A DNA stretch of 15,735 bases from JBOGWY01 sp050694015 (lineage in GTDB: Bacteria; Actinomycetota; CADDZG01; WHSQ01): NCBI GenBank assembly GCA_050694015.1, contig JBOGWY010000085.1, positions 1 through 15,735 on the forward strand. Reading direction: 5' to 3'. A program made the translations under genes and the position numbers. Shown here in pieces: positions 1 to 6,722 of the stretch. Position 1 is the first letter of the stretch. Each line of letters starts with the position of its first letter. Below the pieces are notes generated by a model that saw nothing but the letters and a program-made list of their open reading frames with translations, had not been told where the DNA came from and searched no databases.

Positions 1-563
1 CTCGTGGAAACGTTGTCGCGGAGATCGTCGGAGAGGACGGTCACCGCATCCGAGTGCCGATAGCAGAATCGCTCGAGCCGCCGCGCCGCCGCGATCGCCT
101 GCTTGTTCGAGAGGACACCAAGCTCGATGACCACGTCCGGGAAAACGTCCTGGAGGTTGAAGACGTACGGCGCCTTGCGCGCTTTCGCGATCGCTAAACC
201 GGTGAGACCGAGCGTCAGCGGCGGCGATACCGCGAGGACGCCGTCGACCGGGCCGCCCCGGATCCCCGCGACGGCACCTACGGTCGAGAATCCCGCGAAC
301 GACAGCCCGCGCCGCACTATGTTGCGCTTGTCCGAGGTGGGGAACGGGTGGAGCCGCGTCACCCGGCCCCACGGTGTGTCCTCGTGACGCACCAGGCGGC
401 CCTCGTAACCGGGTTCGATGCGGTGCTCCCGGTACCAGGGGACCGCGGTCACGATCTCGAGGCGATGACCGCGGAGCGCCAGCTCTTCGACGATGCGCGT
501 TACGACGGCGCCGGTAGGGGCGACGTCGGGCGCGAAGTGGGGCGTCACGACGACGTAATTCAC
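1..563 (-). CDS. GT4-type glycosyltransferase, WbuB-like, N-terminal part (cut by left window edge)
   Basis: Reading the minus strand from a GTG at 563 gives 187 open codons to the window edge, so only the N-terminal acceptor-side Rossmann domain is present. The start reads as MNYVVVTPHFAPDVAPTG, followed by a VTRIVEELALRGHRLEIVT stretch. This is the opening expected of WbuB/WcaI-like GT4 enzymes, with the PTG turn at residues 16-18 and the RGHxxxVxT strand after it. The PWYREHRIEPGYEGRLVRHE segment and the later NLQDVFPD-like segment also fit that group. Enzymes of this type transfer a sugar from a nucleotide donor to a lipid-linked acceptor at the cytoplasmic membrane face. The start is supported by a GTGA overlap (560-563) with the stop of the upstream glycosyltransferase, which implies translational coupling as third gene of this minus-strand operon. 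Donor and acceptor cannot be named, and the C-terminal donor domain with its EX7E motif is outside the window. Confidence 0.82.
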   Translation of the reverse strand, partial: MNYVVVTPHFAPDVAPTGAVVTRIVEELALRGHRLEIVTAVPWYREHRIEPGYEGRLVRHEDTPWGRVTRLHPFPTSDKRNIVRRGLSFAGFSTVGAVAGIRGGPVDGVLAVSPPLTLGLTGLAIAKARKAPYVFNLQDVFPDVVIELGVLSNKQAIAAARRLERFCYRHSDAVTVLSDDLRDNVST

Positions 564-1708
564 AGTGTCGTTTCCATCACGAAGCGGTACGAGTCCTCGA
601 GGATCTCGGCCGATTTCGTCCACGTGAAGTCTGCGGCCCGCTCGCGCCCGGCCTTGATGAGCTTCTCGCGCAGTTCGTGATCTTCGATCAGGTCCGACAT
701 CGCGTGGAACCACTGGTCGGGGTTGTCGGGTGAGGCAAGGATGCCCGCGTCGGTCACGACCTCGGGGACGGCCGTGGCGTTCGCTCCGATCACCGGACAA
801 CCGCGGCTCATCGCTTCGAGGATGGGTGCACCGAAGCCCTCGAAGCGCGATGCGAAAGTCACCGCGGTGGCTTCCTGGTACAGCGCGTCGAGGTCGCGCG
901 ACGAGACGTAGCCCAAGCGCTTCACGCGATCCTGCAGGCCGAGGCGGGCGATCTCTTCACCCAGGCGCGTCTCCATCTCCTTCGCGGTGCTCCATTCCTT
1001 CCACGCGGCGGGCCCGGTGAAGACGAGATAGGCATCGTGGTGCACCTTTCGCAGGCGCGCGAACGCCTCGAGCAGGACGAGATGGTTCTTGTGTGGGTAG
1101 GTCGCGGCCGGATAGAGGAAGTAAGGGCCGTCGAGCCCGTAGCGCTCGCGGACGTCGGAGTGCTCGACCTTGTCCTCGCGCGGCGAGATGCCGTGCGGGA
1201 CCGTGATGACGACGCTGGGATCGATGTTGAGGCGCTCGATCACCGAACGGCGGGTGAACTCGCTGGGGGTGAGTATCAATCGTGCGGTCTCGACGGAGCG
1301 AGGCATCATCGTCTTCAGGTACGTGAGCTTCGCCCGCGTGAAGTACTCCGGATAGAAGAGGTACTGGAGGTCGTGGATCGTGAGCACCGGGCGCGACGAC
1401 CGCACCAGCGGGACGATCCCTCCCGCGTGATGGACGAGGTCGATGCGCCGATTGCGCGCTTGACGCGCGAGCCAGCTGTTCTCTCCGGCGACGCGGAACG
1501 ACTTCCACTGCCCGGTTACCGGCGCGTACGTGACCTCGAAGCGCGTGACGAGTTCGGGATGCGCCGACGCGAACTGGGGCAACGCGAACAGCGTGTAGTT
1601 GATGCCGCCGTCCCGCTCGCTGAGGCCGTGTAGAAGGCGCGTCGTGTAGGTCTCGGAGCCCCCGACCACGCCGGGGACCATCCACAGGAGGTTGACCCCG
1701 ACGTTCAT
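560..1708 (-). CDS. GT4-family glycosyltransferase (GT-B fold)
   Basis: This is a 382-residue retaining glycosyltransferase. The start chosen is the ATG at 1708-1706, because it overlaps the upstream stop as ATGA (1705-1708) and begins with MNVGVNLLWMVPGVVGGSE, a normal GT4 N-terminus. The reading frame continues upstream, but that stretch lies inside the preceding gene and looks unlike a GT4 start. Visible landmarks are the GGSE glycine turn (17-20), an IHDLQY strand (111-116), the donor-domain entry PAATYPHKNH (200-209) and the EX7E motif with E290 and E298 in SRFEGFGAPILEAM. The enzyme should act at the inner membrane face, adding one sugar to a growing lipid-linked oligosaccharide. It is the second of three chained glycosyltransferases, with a GTGA overlap into the next one. 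The sugar donor cannot be read from the sequence; GDP-mannose or GDP-fucose are possible given the neighbours. Confidence 0.9.
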   Translation of the reverse strand: MNVGVNLLWMVPGVVGGSETYTTRLLHGLSERDGGINYTLFALPQFASAHPELVTRFEVTYAPVTGQWKSFRVAGENSWLARQARNRRIDLVHHAGGIVPLVRSSRPVLTIHDLQYLFYPEYFTRAKLTYLKTMMPRSVETARLILTPSEFTRRSVIERLNIDPSVVITVPHGISPREDKVEHSDVRERYGLDGPYFLYPAATYPHKNHLVLLEAFARLRKVHHDAYLVFTGPAAWKEWSTAKEMETRLGEEIARLGLQDRVKRLGYVSSRDLDALYQEATAVTFASRFEGFGAPILEAMSRGCPVIGANATAVPEVVTDAGILASPDNPDQWFHAMSDLIEDHELREKLIKAGRERAADFTWTKSAEILEDSYRFVMETTL

Positions 1709-2811
1709 GCCATGCCTTTCAACCCTCGGTACACGTCGCGCAGCCCGATCGCGGTTCGATCCCACGTGAACTCGGCGGCGCGCGCACGCCCCGCGTCGGA
1801 GAGCTTGCGGGCGAGCGGTTCGTCGCTCAACAAACGCCGGATCGCGTCGGCGATCGCGGCGGGATCCTTCGGGTCGACGAGTAGCGCGGCATCACCCGCG
1901 ATCTCCTCGGTGGACGTGCCCGTGGATGTCACAACCGGGGCTCCTTGCGCCATCGCTTCGAGAACTGGGAAGCCGAAACCTTCGCGCATACTCGGCCAGC
2001 ACACGACCGCGGCCCCCGCGTAGAGAGCGTTCAACTCGGATCGCGCCACGAAACCGAGGACCCGGGGCTTCCGCCGCGCCCGGGCGGTCAGCGCGTTCAG
2101 GTCTTCGTTCCAGCCCCGCGGTCCGACGAGAACCAGATCGACGTCTTCGTCGAGGGCGCCCCACGCGGTGAGGAGGCCGCTCAGGTTCTTGCGCGGCTCG
2201 ATCGTTCCGCTCCACAAGACGTAGGGGCGGACGAGGTGGTGTCGCTCCTTCGCCGCCTCGACGTCGGTGTCGGTTACGGGCGCGGTCTCGATGCCGAGGG
2301 GGACCACGTGGATCTTCGCCTCGTCGACGCCGGCCGTCACGCAGTCGCGGGCCGTCGCCTCCGACGGGCAATGGATCGCGTGAGCGTCGCGTTTCGCGAG
2401 GCTCAACCCTCGCTTGAAGAAGCTCAACCCGCGCGCGGTGAAGTGCGATGGGTCGCGGAGGAACGCGAGATCGTGGATCGTGACGACCAGTGGTGCCGTC
2501 CGCGGCGGCACGGCGATCGTCGTCGCGTGGATCACATCGACGTCCCCGGTGGCACGCTGGACGGCGGGCCGCCGCAGACGGTGCCACGCCTCGTACAGCG
2601 CGACTCGGGGCAGCGGGAGATGCCGCACCGCGACAGGAGGCGTCCACTCGGCTCCCGGCGCGTCCTTGTGACGGGCCGCGACGCCGATGATGTCCAGCGA
2701 TCCGTCACGGTCCAACGCATTCGCCATACCGATCGCGGCCACTGCCGTTCCCCCGGGGACGCGATGCCAGCATTGTTCGAGTGTGAGGGCGACGCGCAAG
2801 CGTTGTTCCAC
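1705..2811 (-). CDS. GT4-family glycosyltransferase (GT-B fold)
   Basis: This 368-residue retaining glycosyltransferase is the first gene of the minus-strand operon. It starts with GTG at 2811-2809, with a GGGAGG Shine-Dalgarno at 2825-2820 and 8 nt spacing, which decides the start. Landmarks are the glycine-rich RVPGGTAV loop (18-24), HATTIAVP (95-102), TIHDLAFLRD (111-120), the donor-domain entry SGTIEPRKNL (201-210), LVGPRGW (228-234) and the EX7E motif with E277 and E285 in REGFGFPVLEAM. It resembles the glycosyltransferase at 3813-4880 at several of these places (TIHDL.FLRD, GTIEPRKNL, GPRGW), so the two may be paralogues facing each other across the divergent promoter. It likely adds a sugar to an undecaprenyl-linked intermediate of the surface polysaccharide. 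Its last four bases overlap the next gene as ATGA. Confidence 0.92.
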   Translation of the reverse strand: MEQRLRVALTLEQCWHRVPGGTAVAAIGMANALDRDGSLDIIGVAARHKDAPGAEWTPPVAVRHLPLPRVALYEAWHRLRRPAVQRATGDVDVIHATTIAVPPRTAPLVVTIHDLAFLRDPSHFTARGLSFFKRGLSLAKRDAHAIHCPSEATARDCVTAGVDEAKIHVVPLGIETAPVTDTDVEAAKERHHLVRPYVLWSGTIEPRKNLSGLLTAWGALDEDVDLVLVGPRGWNEDLNALTARARRKPRVLGFVARSELNALYAGAAVVCWPSMREGFGFPVLEAMAQGAPVVTSTGTSTEEIAGDAALLVDPKDPAAIADAIRRLLSDEPLARKLSDAGRARAAEFTWDRTAIGLRDVYRGLKGMA

Positions 2812-2859
2812 CGAAGAATCCTCCCACGGAGGTCGTCGCGCACCGCTTACGATGAGTGC
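2812..2859. promoter_or_regulatory. Divergent intergenic region with perfect CCTCC-CAC-GGAGG inverted repeat
   Basis: This 48-bp gap separates the minus-strand glycosyltransferase operon from the plus-strand fucose-synthase run. It contains a perfect 5-bp inverted repeat, CCTCC (2820-2824) and GGAGG (2828-2832), with a 3-nt centre. The left arm is the Shine-Dalgarno of the minus-strand gene when read on that strand. The right arm is a Shine-Dalgarno-like GGAGG on the plus strand, but it lies 27 nt before the fucose-synthase ATG, too far to serve it. The plus-strand promoter is listed separately. I see no clear -10/-35 pair for the minus strand inside the gap. Confidence 0.5.
2848..2853 (+). 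promoter_or_regulatory. -10 element TACGAT, probable leaderless promoter
   Basis: TACGAT matches the TANNNT consensus of actinobacterial -10 elements. Six bases separate it from the ATG at 2860, so a start site 7 nt past the hexamer would fall on the A of the start codon. No Shine-Dalgarno sits at normal distance from this ATG, which agrees with a leaderless mRNA. No convincing -35 hexamer is present, as is common for this class. The transcription start is inferred, not seen. Confidence 0.55.
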
Positions 2860-3816
2860 ATGGAACTTGCAGGTAAACGCGTGCTTCTCACCGGTGGCTC
2901 CGGCTTCCTGGGCCAGAACGTGCAGCGGGAACTGCGCGCCCGAGGCGTCGCCGACATCTATGTGCCGCGCCGGCGAGATTTCGATCTCACGCGCTGGGAC
3001 GACGTCGAGAAACTGTTCGCCGAGTCGTCACCCGATCTCGTCATCCATCTCGCCGCCAAGGTCGGGGGCATCGGCGCCAACATGGCGGTGCCGGCCGACC
3101 TCTACCTGTCGAACCTCCTGATGGGCACCTACGTGATCGAGGAGGCGCGTCGCCGGGAGACCGAGAAGAGCGTGGTCATCGGCACGATCTGCGCGTACCC
3201 GAAGTTCGCTCCCACGCCGTTCAAGGAAGACGATCTGTGGAACGGATATCCGGAGGAGACGAACGCACCGTACGGGATCGCCAAGAAGGCACTCCTCATG
3301 CAAGCGCAAGCGAACCGCGCGCAGTACGGGCAGAATGTGATCTATCTGCTGCCGGTCAACCTCTACGGGCCGGGCGACAAGTTCCATCCCTCGGTGTCGC
3401 ACGTGATCCCCGCGCTCATCAAGAAGTTCGTCGACGCGAAGGAAGCGGGTGCCGGCCACGTGGACGTGTGGGGCACCGGACGCGCGACGCGTGAGTTCCT
3501 CTACGTCGACGACTGCGCACGCGGCATCGTGCTCGCGGCTGCCGCGTACGAGAGCGAGCAGCCGATCAATCTCGGTTCCGGGAGGGAGATCGCAGTCAAA
3601 GACCTCGCCGAACTGATCGCGTCGCTGGTGGGTTTCGAAGGTGAACTGCGCTGGGACACGAGCAAGCCCGACGGGCAACCCCGACGCCAGCTCGATGTCA
3701 CCCGCGCTCGTGAGTCGTTCGGGTTCGAGGCGACCACCTCCCTCGAGGACGGTCTTCGCGAAACCATCGACTGGTACGTCGAGAACCGGGAAGAAGCAGA
3801 GGCAGCGACTTTTTGA
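2860..3816 (+). CDS. fcl: GDP-L-fucose synthase (GDP-4-keto-6-deoxy-mannose 3,5-epimerase/4-reductase)
   Basis: This 318-residue extended short-chain dehydrogenase converts GDP-4-keto-6-deoxy-D-mannose to GDP-L-fucose with NADPH in the cytoplasm. The nucleotide-binding motif is TGGSGFLG (11-18). The catalytic tyrosine and lysine are Y138 and K142 in YGIAK. Aligning from memory with E. coli WcaG at a constant offset of two, C111 matches Cys109, H181 in SHVIPAL matches His179, and T109 replaces Ser107. Other family hallmarks are AAKVGGIGANMAVPADLY, CAYPKF, NLYGPGDKFHPS, REFLYVDDCARG and SKPDGQPRRQLDVTRA. The start is the ATG after the TACGAT -10 element; the much longer open frame upstream is antisense to the glycosyltransferase and is not part of the gene. 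The stop overlaps the next start as TTGA. The gmd dehydratase that would supply its substrate is not in the window. A related 6-deoxy-sugar reductase is the main alternative. Confidence 0.88.
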   Translation: MELAGKRVLLTGGSGFLGQNVQRELRARGVADIYVPRRRDFDLTRWDDVEKLFAESSPDLVIHLAAKVGGIGANMAVPADLYLSNLLMGTYVIEEARRRETEKSVVIGTICAYPKFAPTPFKEDDLWNGYPEETNAPYGIAKKALLMQAQANRAQYGQNVIYLLPVNLYGPGDKFHPSVSHVIPALIKKFVDAKEAGAGHVDVWGTGRATREFLYVDDCARGIVLAAAAYESEQPINLGSGREIAVKDLAELIASLVGFEGELRWDTSKPDGQPRRQLDVTRARESFGFEATTSLEDGLRETIDWYVENREEAEAATF

Positions 3817-4880
3817 ACCTGCGCGTCGCGCTCGAGGCAGGTTCGTTGCTCGACGCTCCCACCGGAGTGGGCCGCTACACGCGCGAGCTCGCTCGTGGTC
3901 TAGAGATCCACGGCGTGGACGTGACGAAGTTCGCGGTCGCTCTGAAGGGCGCGAGTACGCCGGATGTGAAGCGATGGCGGCTGCCGTCTCGCGTCGTGCA
4001 CCGTGCGTGGCTCAAGACGGGACGACCCTCGGTCGCGCGTCTGATCGGCGACGTCGACGTCGTGCACGGGACGAACTTCGTGCTCCCGGTGGCAGGGTCG
4101 GCGCCGGGGGTGGTCACCATCCACGATCTGTCGTTCCTGCGCGACGACGCGTTCCCGGGGGCCGCGGGGTGGCGCGACATGGTGCCGTGGTCCCTGAAGC
4201 GCGCGCGGCGCGCGATCGCGCCGAGTAACGCGATGGCCGAGGAGATCTCGGACCACTACGGCATCTCCACTGACTACATCACGGTGACCTACGAGGGTGT
4301 CGCGCCGGTCTTCTTTGGCGCCACACCGTTGTCGGACGCGTCGCTGGAAGCGATGGGGATCAGTCGCCCATTCGCGGTCGCGGTCGGGACGATCGAGCCG
4401 CGCAAGAACCTCGCGCGTCTGCTCGAGGCGTGGCGCCGCGCGGCCCCCCAGGTGTCGGGGTGGACGCTCGTGCTGGCCGGTCCGCGCGGGTGGGGGCCGG
4501 GACTTCCCCGGACGGAGGGGGTGGTGCTTACCGGCTGGATCGGCGACGAAACGCTTCCGGGCCTGCTTGCCGCCGCGGATCTGTTCTGTTACCCATCGCT
4601 CTACGAGGGCTTCGGTCTCCCGCCGCTGGAGGCGATGGCGGCCGGGACCGCGGCGGTGGTGGGCAACTATCCGGCGGCCTCGGAGGTCTTAGGGGATGCC
4701 GCTCTAAGGGTCGACCCCGGTGATATCGATGCGATCGGGGAGGCTCTGGGTGGCATCGTGGCGAACGAGTCGTTACGGCGGGGCTACGCCCTGGCGGGAA
4801 AGGCCCATGCGGTGTCCTACACGTGGGAGCGCACCGCTCGTGCCACGATCGGAGCGTATGAAGCGGCCCGAGGGCGCTAG
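3813..4880 (+). CDS. GT4-family glycosyltransferase (GT-B fold)
   Basis: This 355-residue retaining glycosyltransferase begins with TTG at 3813, overlapping the fucose-synthase stop as TTGA. Translation is therefore probably coupled, and no independent ribosome site is obvious. Landmarks are the N-terminal LLDAPTGVGRYTREL loop (12-26), HGTNFVLPV (85-93), TIHDLSFLRD (102-111), GTIEPRKNL (192-200), LAGPRGWG (221-228) and the EX7E motif with E265 and E273 in LYEGFGLPPLEAM. It likely acts at the cytoplasmic membrane face on a lipid-linked acceptor. Its position straight after fcl makes GDP-L-fucose or GDP-mannose a reasonable donor, but this is inference. It is similar to the product of 1705-2811. 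Confidence 0.92.
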   Translation: MNLRVALEAGSLLDAPTGVGRYTRELARGLEIHGVDVTKFAVALKGASTPDVKRWRLPSRVVHRAWLKTGRPSVARLIGDVDVVHGTNFVLPVAGSAPGVVTIHDLSFLRDDAFPGAAGWRDMVPWSLKRARRAIAPSNAMAEEISDHYGISTDYITVTYEGVAPVFFGATPLSDASLEAMGISRPFAVAVGTIEPRKNLARLLEAWRRAAPQVSGWTLVLAGPRGWGPGLPRTEGVVLTGWIGDETLPGLLAAADLFCYPSLYEGFGLPPLEAMAAGTAAVVGNYPAASEVLGDAALRVDPGDIDAIGEALGGIVANESLRRGYALAGKAHAVSYTWERTARATIGAYEAARGR

Positions 4881-4893
4881 ATCGGCGTCTCCG

Positions 4894-4899
4894 TAGGAT
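4894..4899 (+). promoter_or_regulatory. Possible -10 element TAGGAT upstream of the SpoIID-like gene
   Basis: TAGGAT fits TANNNT and would place transcription start near 4905-4907, giving a leader of about 36 nt with a GGGGTG Shine-Dalgarno-like stretch (4925-4930) 11 nt before the ATG at 4942. There is no recognisable -35. The preceding gene ends only 61 bp before the chosen start, so read-through from the fcl promoter is equally possible. Confidence 0.3.
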
Positions 4900-4941
4900 T
4901 CAGTATGTCGTTATGGTGTGGTTTGGGGTGAAGATGTCAAC

Positions 4942-6699
4942 ATGCGCACACTGATGAGGTTGTTGATCGTGGCTCTCGTGCTCGCCGTCATGGCGCCGGG
5001 CACGGCCCAGGCCGCCCCGCGGGTGATCATCAAGGGCGGGGGCTGGGGCCACGGCATCGGCATGTCCCAGTACGGGACTTACGGCCGCGCCCAGCGGGGC
5101 GACGGTGCCAAGCAGATCATCGAGCACTACTACTCGGGGGCCAACGTCTCCGAACGCAACATGCCCAAGATCCGGGTCGGGCTCCTCCAGTCGCAGTCCG
5201 AGATCGTCCTGTCCGGCAAGCCGTTCCGCAGCGGGGATGGCCTGATCGTTTTCACGCTCCGCGACCGGAAGATCGTCAAGGGTGGACAGAACGCGACCTT
5301 CCGGATCGTCCCGAGCCCGACCGGTGGCCTTCGTATCTACAAGAACGGTGACGTGGTGAAGCGTGATGGACGACGTGTGTTCGGTTCGTCGAAGCGGCAC
5401 ATCCAGGTGCACTATCAGCAGCACGACTCGCGCGTCTACGTCCACGACAAGTCGACCGCGTACGCGTACGGACATCTTGAGATCGACACTTATCAGACCA
5501 ACTCGTGCAACCCTGGTTTCTGCGCGCGCCTCGTTATCAAGATGCCGATGCAGAAGTACGTCTATGGACTCGGCGAGGTCCCGGCGTCGTGGCCGCAGGC
5601 GGCCCTGCAGACGCAGGCGATCGCCGGACGGACCTACGCGTTCGAGAAGATCTCCCGTCTCGGCCAGCATCGTTACCCGTGCGACTGCGCGGTCTACGAC
5701 TCCGTGATCGACCAGGCCTACATCGGCGACTCCAAGCGCACCGGTTCGGGCTCCTACTGGGACGACTGGAAGCGCGCCGTCAACCGAACTAACGACAAGG
5801 TGATCCTGCACAACGGATCGCCGATCCAGGCCCTGTACTCGTCGTCGTCCGGCGGCCACACCGAGCACAACGAGAACGTGTGGGGCGGCACCCCGCTGCC
5901 TTACCTGCGCGGAGTGCCCGACGGTCCCGACGACAACAGCGCGAACCCGAACTACAAGTGGCGGGTGGGGATGTCGTGGCGCTCCTTCGAGAACAAGCTC
6001 CAGGCTGCCTACAACATCGGAAACCTGCGGAGATTCAGGCTCATTCGTCCGTTCGGCGTCTCCGGACGTGTGACGGTCGTGAGGGGCGACGAGGGCGGCG
6101 CGAAGGTCGTCGGCTCGAGGCGCGTTGCGCGCGTCGACGGATGGTCGCTCCGGTCCTCGCTGGGCCTGAAAGACACCCTGTTCCGTGTCACTTTCAGGTA
6201 CGAGCGCGCCTCGACGTTCGATCAGAAGTACTCGCGTCTCGATGGTGCTCCCGGAGACGCAGTGAGTGATCCCTACGACGTGCCCAAGCGCGCCGACACC
6301 GCTCTCGGAGCCGCGCAGGACTTCGAGCGCGGCCGGATGACGAGGGTTTCGTCGTCCGACATCGTCACGTGGCAGTGGGGTCGCATCCTGAAGCGTTACG
6401 ACGATCTCCGGCGCGAGCGCGGCCGGCTCGGGATGCCGAGCTCGGATGTCCATGGGGCGCCGGGAACCCGACGCGCGTACTACGACAACGGCGCGCTCTA
6501 CCAGAATCCCGAGACCAGAACGGTATTCGCGCTGTGGGGCGTCATCGCCGATGGCTATGTCGAAGCGGGTGAGACGACGTCCGTGTGCGGCTTCCCGACC
6601 TCGGATGTCGTCACGACGGAGACCGGCAGGACGGCCTCCTTCGAGCATGGCGTGATCGAGTGGGTGAAGGGGACCGGTCTCTCGGTCGACTGCGCCTGA
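4942..6699 (+). CDS. Secreted SpoIID/LytB-domain protein with C-terminal LGFP-type repeats
   Basis: This 585-residue exported protein starts at the ATG at 4942, which directly opens a signal peptide (MRTLMRLLIVALVLAVMAPG, cleavage near TAQA/AP). An in-frame ATG at 4918 would add eight polar residues and has no ribosome site. A GHGIGMSQYG motif (36-45) is followed by AKQIIEHYYSGA. The SpoIID core is MQKYVYGLGEVPASWPQ, then ALQTQAIAGRTYA, with E212 in GLGEVP corresponding to the catalytic glutamate of the family; SSSGGHTEHNENVWGG and LPYLRGV follow. Around 494-585 are LGFP-like wall-binding repeats (GRLGMPSSD, YYDNGALYQNP, VCGFPTSDV, FEHGVIEWVKGTG). In sporulating Firmicutes SpoIID is a lytic transglycosylase acting on peptidoglycan, and LytB is an amidase enhancer. 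Here it sits inside a polysaccharide operon, so a role in wall remodelling or glycan anchoring is inferred. Confidence 0.88.
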   Translation: MRTLMRLLIVALVLAVMAPGTAQAAPRVIIKGGGWGHGIGMSQYGTYGRAQRGDGAKQIIEHYYSGANVSERNMPKIRVGLLQSQSEIVLSGKPFRSGDGLIVFTLRDRKIVKGGQNATFRIVPSPTGGLRIYKNGDVVKRDGRRVFGSSKRHIQVHYQQHDSRVYVHDKSTAYAYGHLEIDTYQTNSCNPGFCARLVIKMPMQKYVYGLGEVPASWPQAALQTQAIAGRTYAFEKISRLGQHRYPCDCAVYDSVIDQAYIGDSKRTGSGSYWDDWKRAVNRTNDKVILHNGSPIQALYSSSSGGHTEHNENVWGGTPLPYLRGVPDGPDDNSANPNYKWRVGMSWRSFENKLQAAYNIGNLRRFRLIRPFGVSGRVTVVRGDEGGAKVVGSRRVARVDGWSLRSSLGLKDTLFRVTFRYERASTFDQKYSRLDGAPGDAVSDPYDVPKRADTALGAAQDFERGRMTRVSSSDIVTWQWGRILKRYDDLRRERGRLGMPSSDVHGAPGTRRAYYDNGALYQNPETRTVFALWGVIADGYVEAGETTSVCGFPTSDVVTTETGRTASFEHGVIEWVKGTGLSVDCA

Positions 6700-6709
6700 C
6701 GCTCGCACT

Positions 6710-6715
6710 TACACT
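6710..6715 (+). promoter_or_regulatory. -10 element TACACT, probable internal leaderless promoter
   Basis: TACACT matches TANNNT and lies 7 nt before the flippase ATG at 6723. A weak -35-like TCGACT sits at 6686-6691, 18 nt upstream and inside the end of the SpoIID-like gene. There is no Shine-Dalgarno before 6723. Together these suggest an internal promoter giving a leaderless mRNA for the flippase and the genes after it. It is inferred from spacing only. Confidence 0.5.
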
Positions 6716-6722
6716 CGCCGCG

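Noticed and set aside
1945..2859. Upstream in-frame extension of the fucose synthase giving a 623-residue protein
   Set aside because: The extra 305 residues are antisense to the GT4 gene, low in recognisable structure, and the family normally begins at the ATG at 2860 just before the Rossmann motif.
4942..6699. Sporulation gene implying an endospore former
   Set aside because: SpoIID/LytB domains are widespread in non-sporulating bacteria, and no other sporulation gene is present in the window.
4900..6708. Long 602-codon open frame on the minus strand opposite the SpoIID-like gene
   Set aside because: The translation is arginine/valine-rich without any domain, and the opposite strand has a signal peptide and clear family motifs. 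It is a typical GC-rich antisense shadow.
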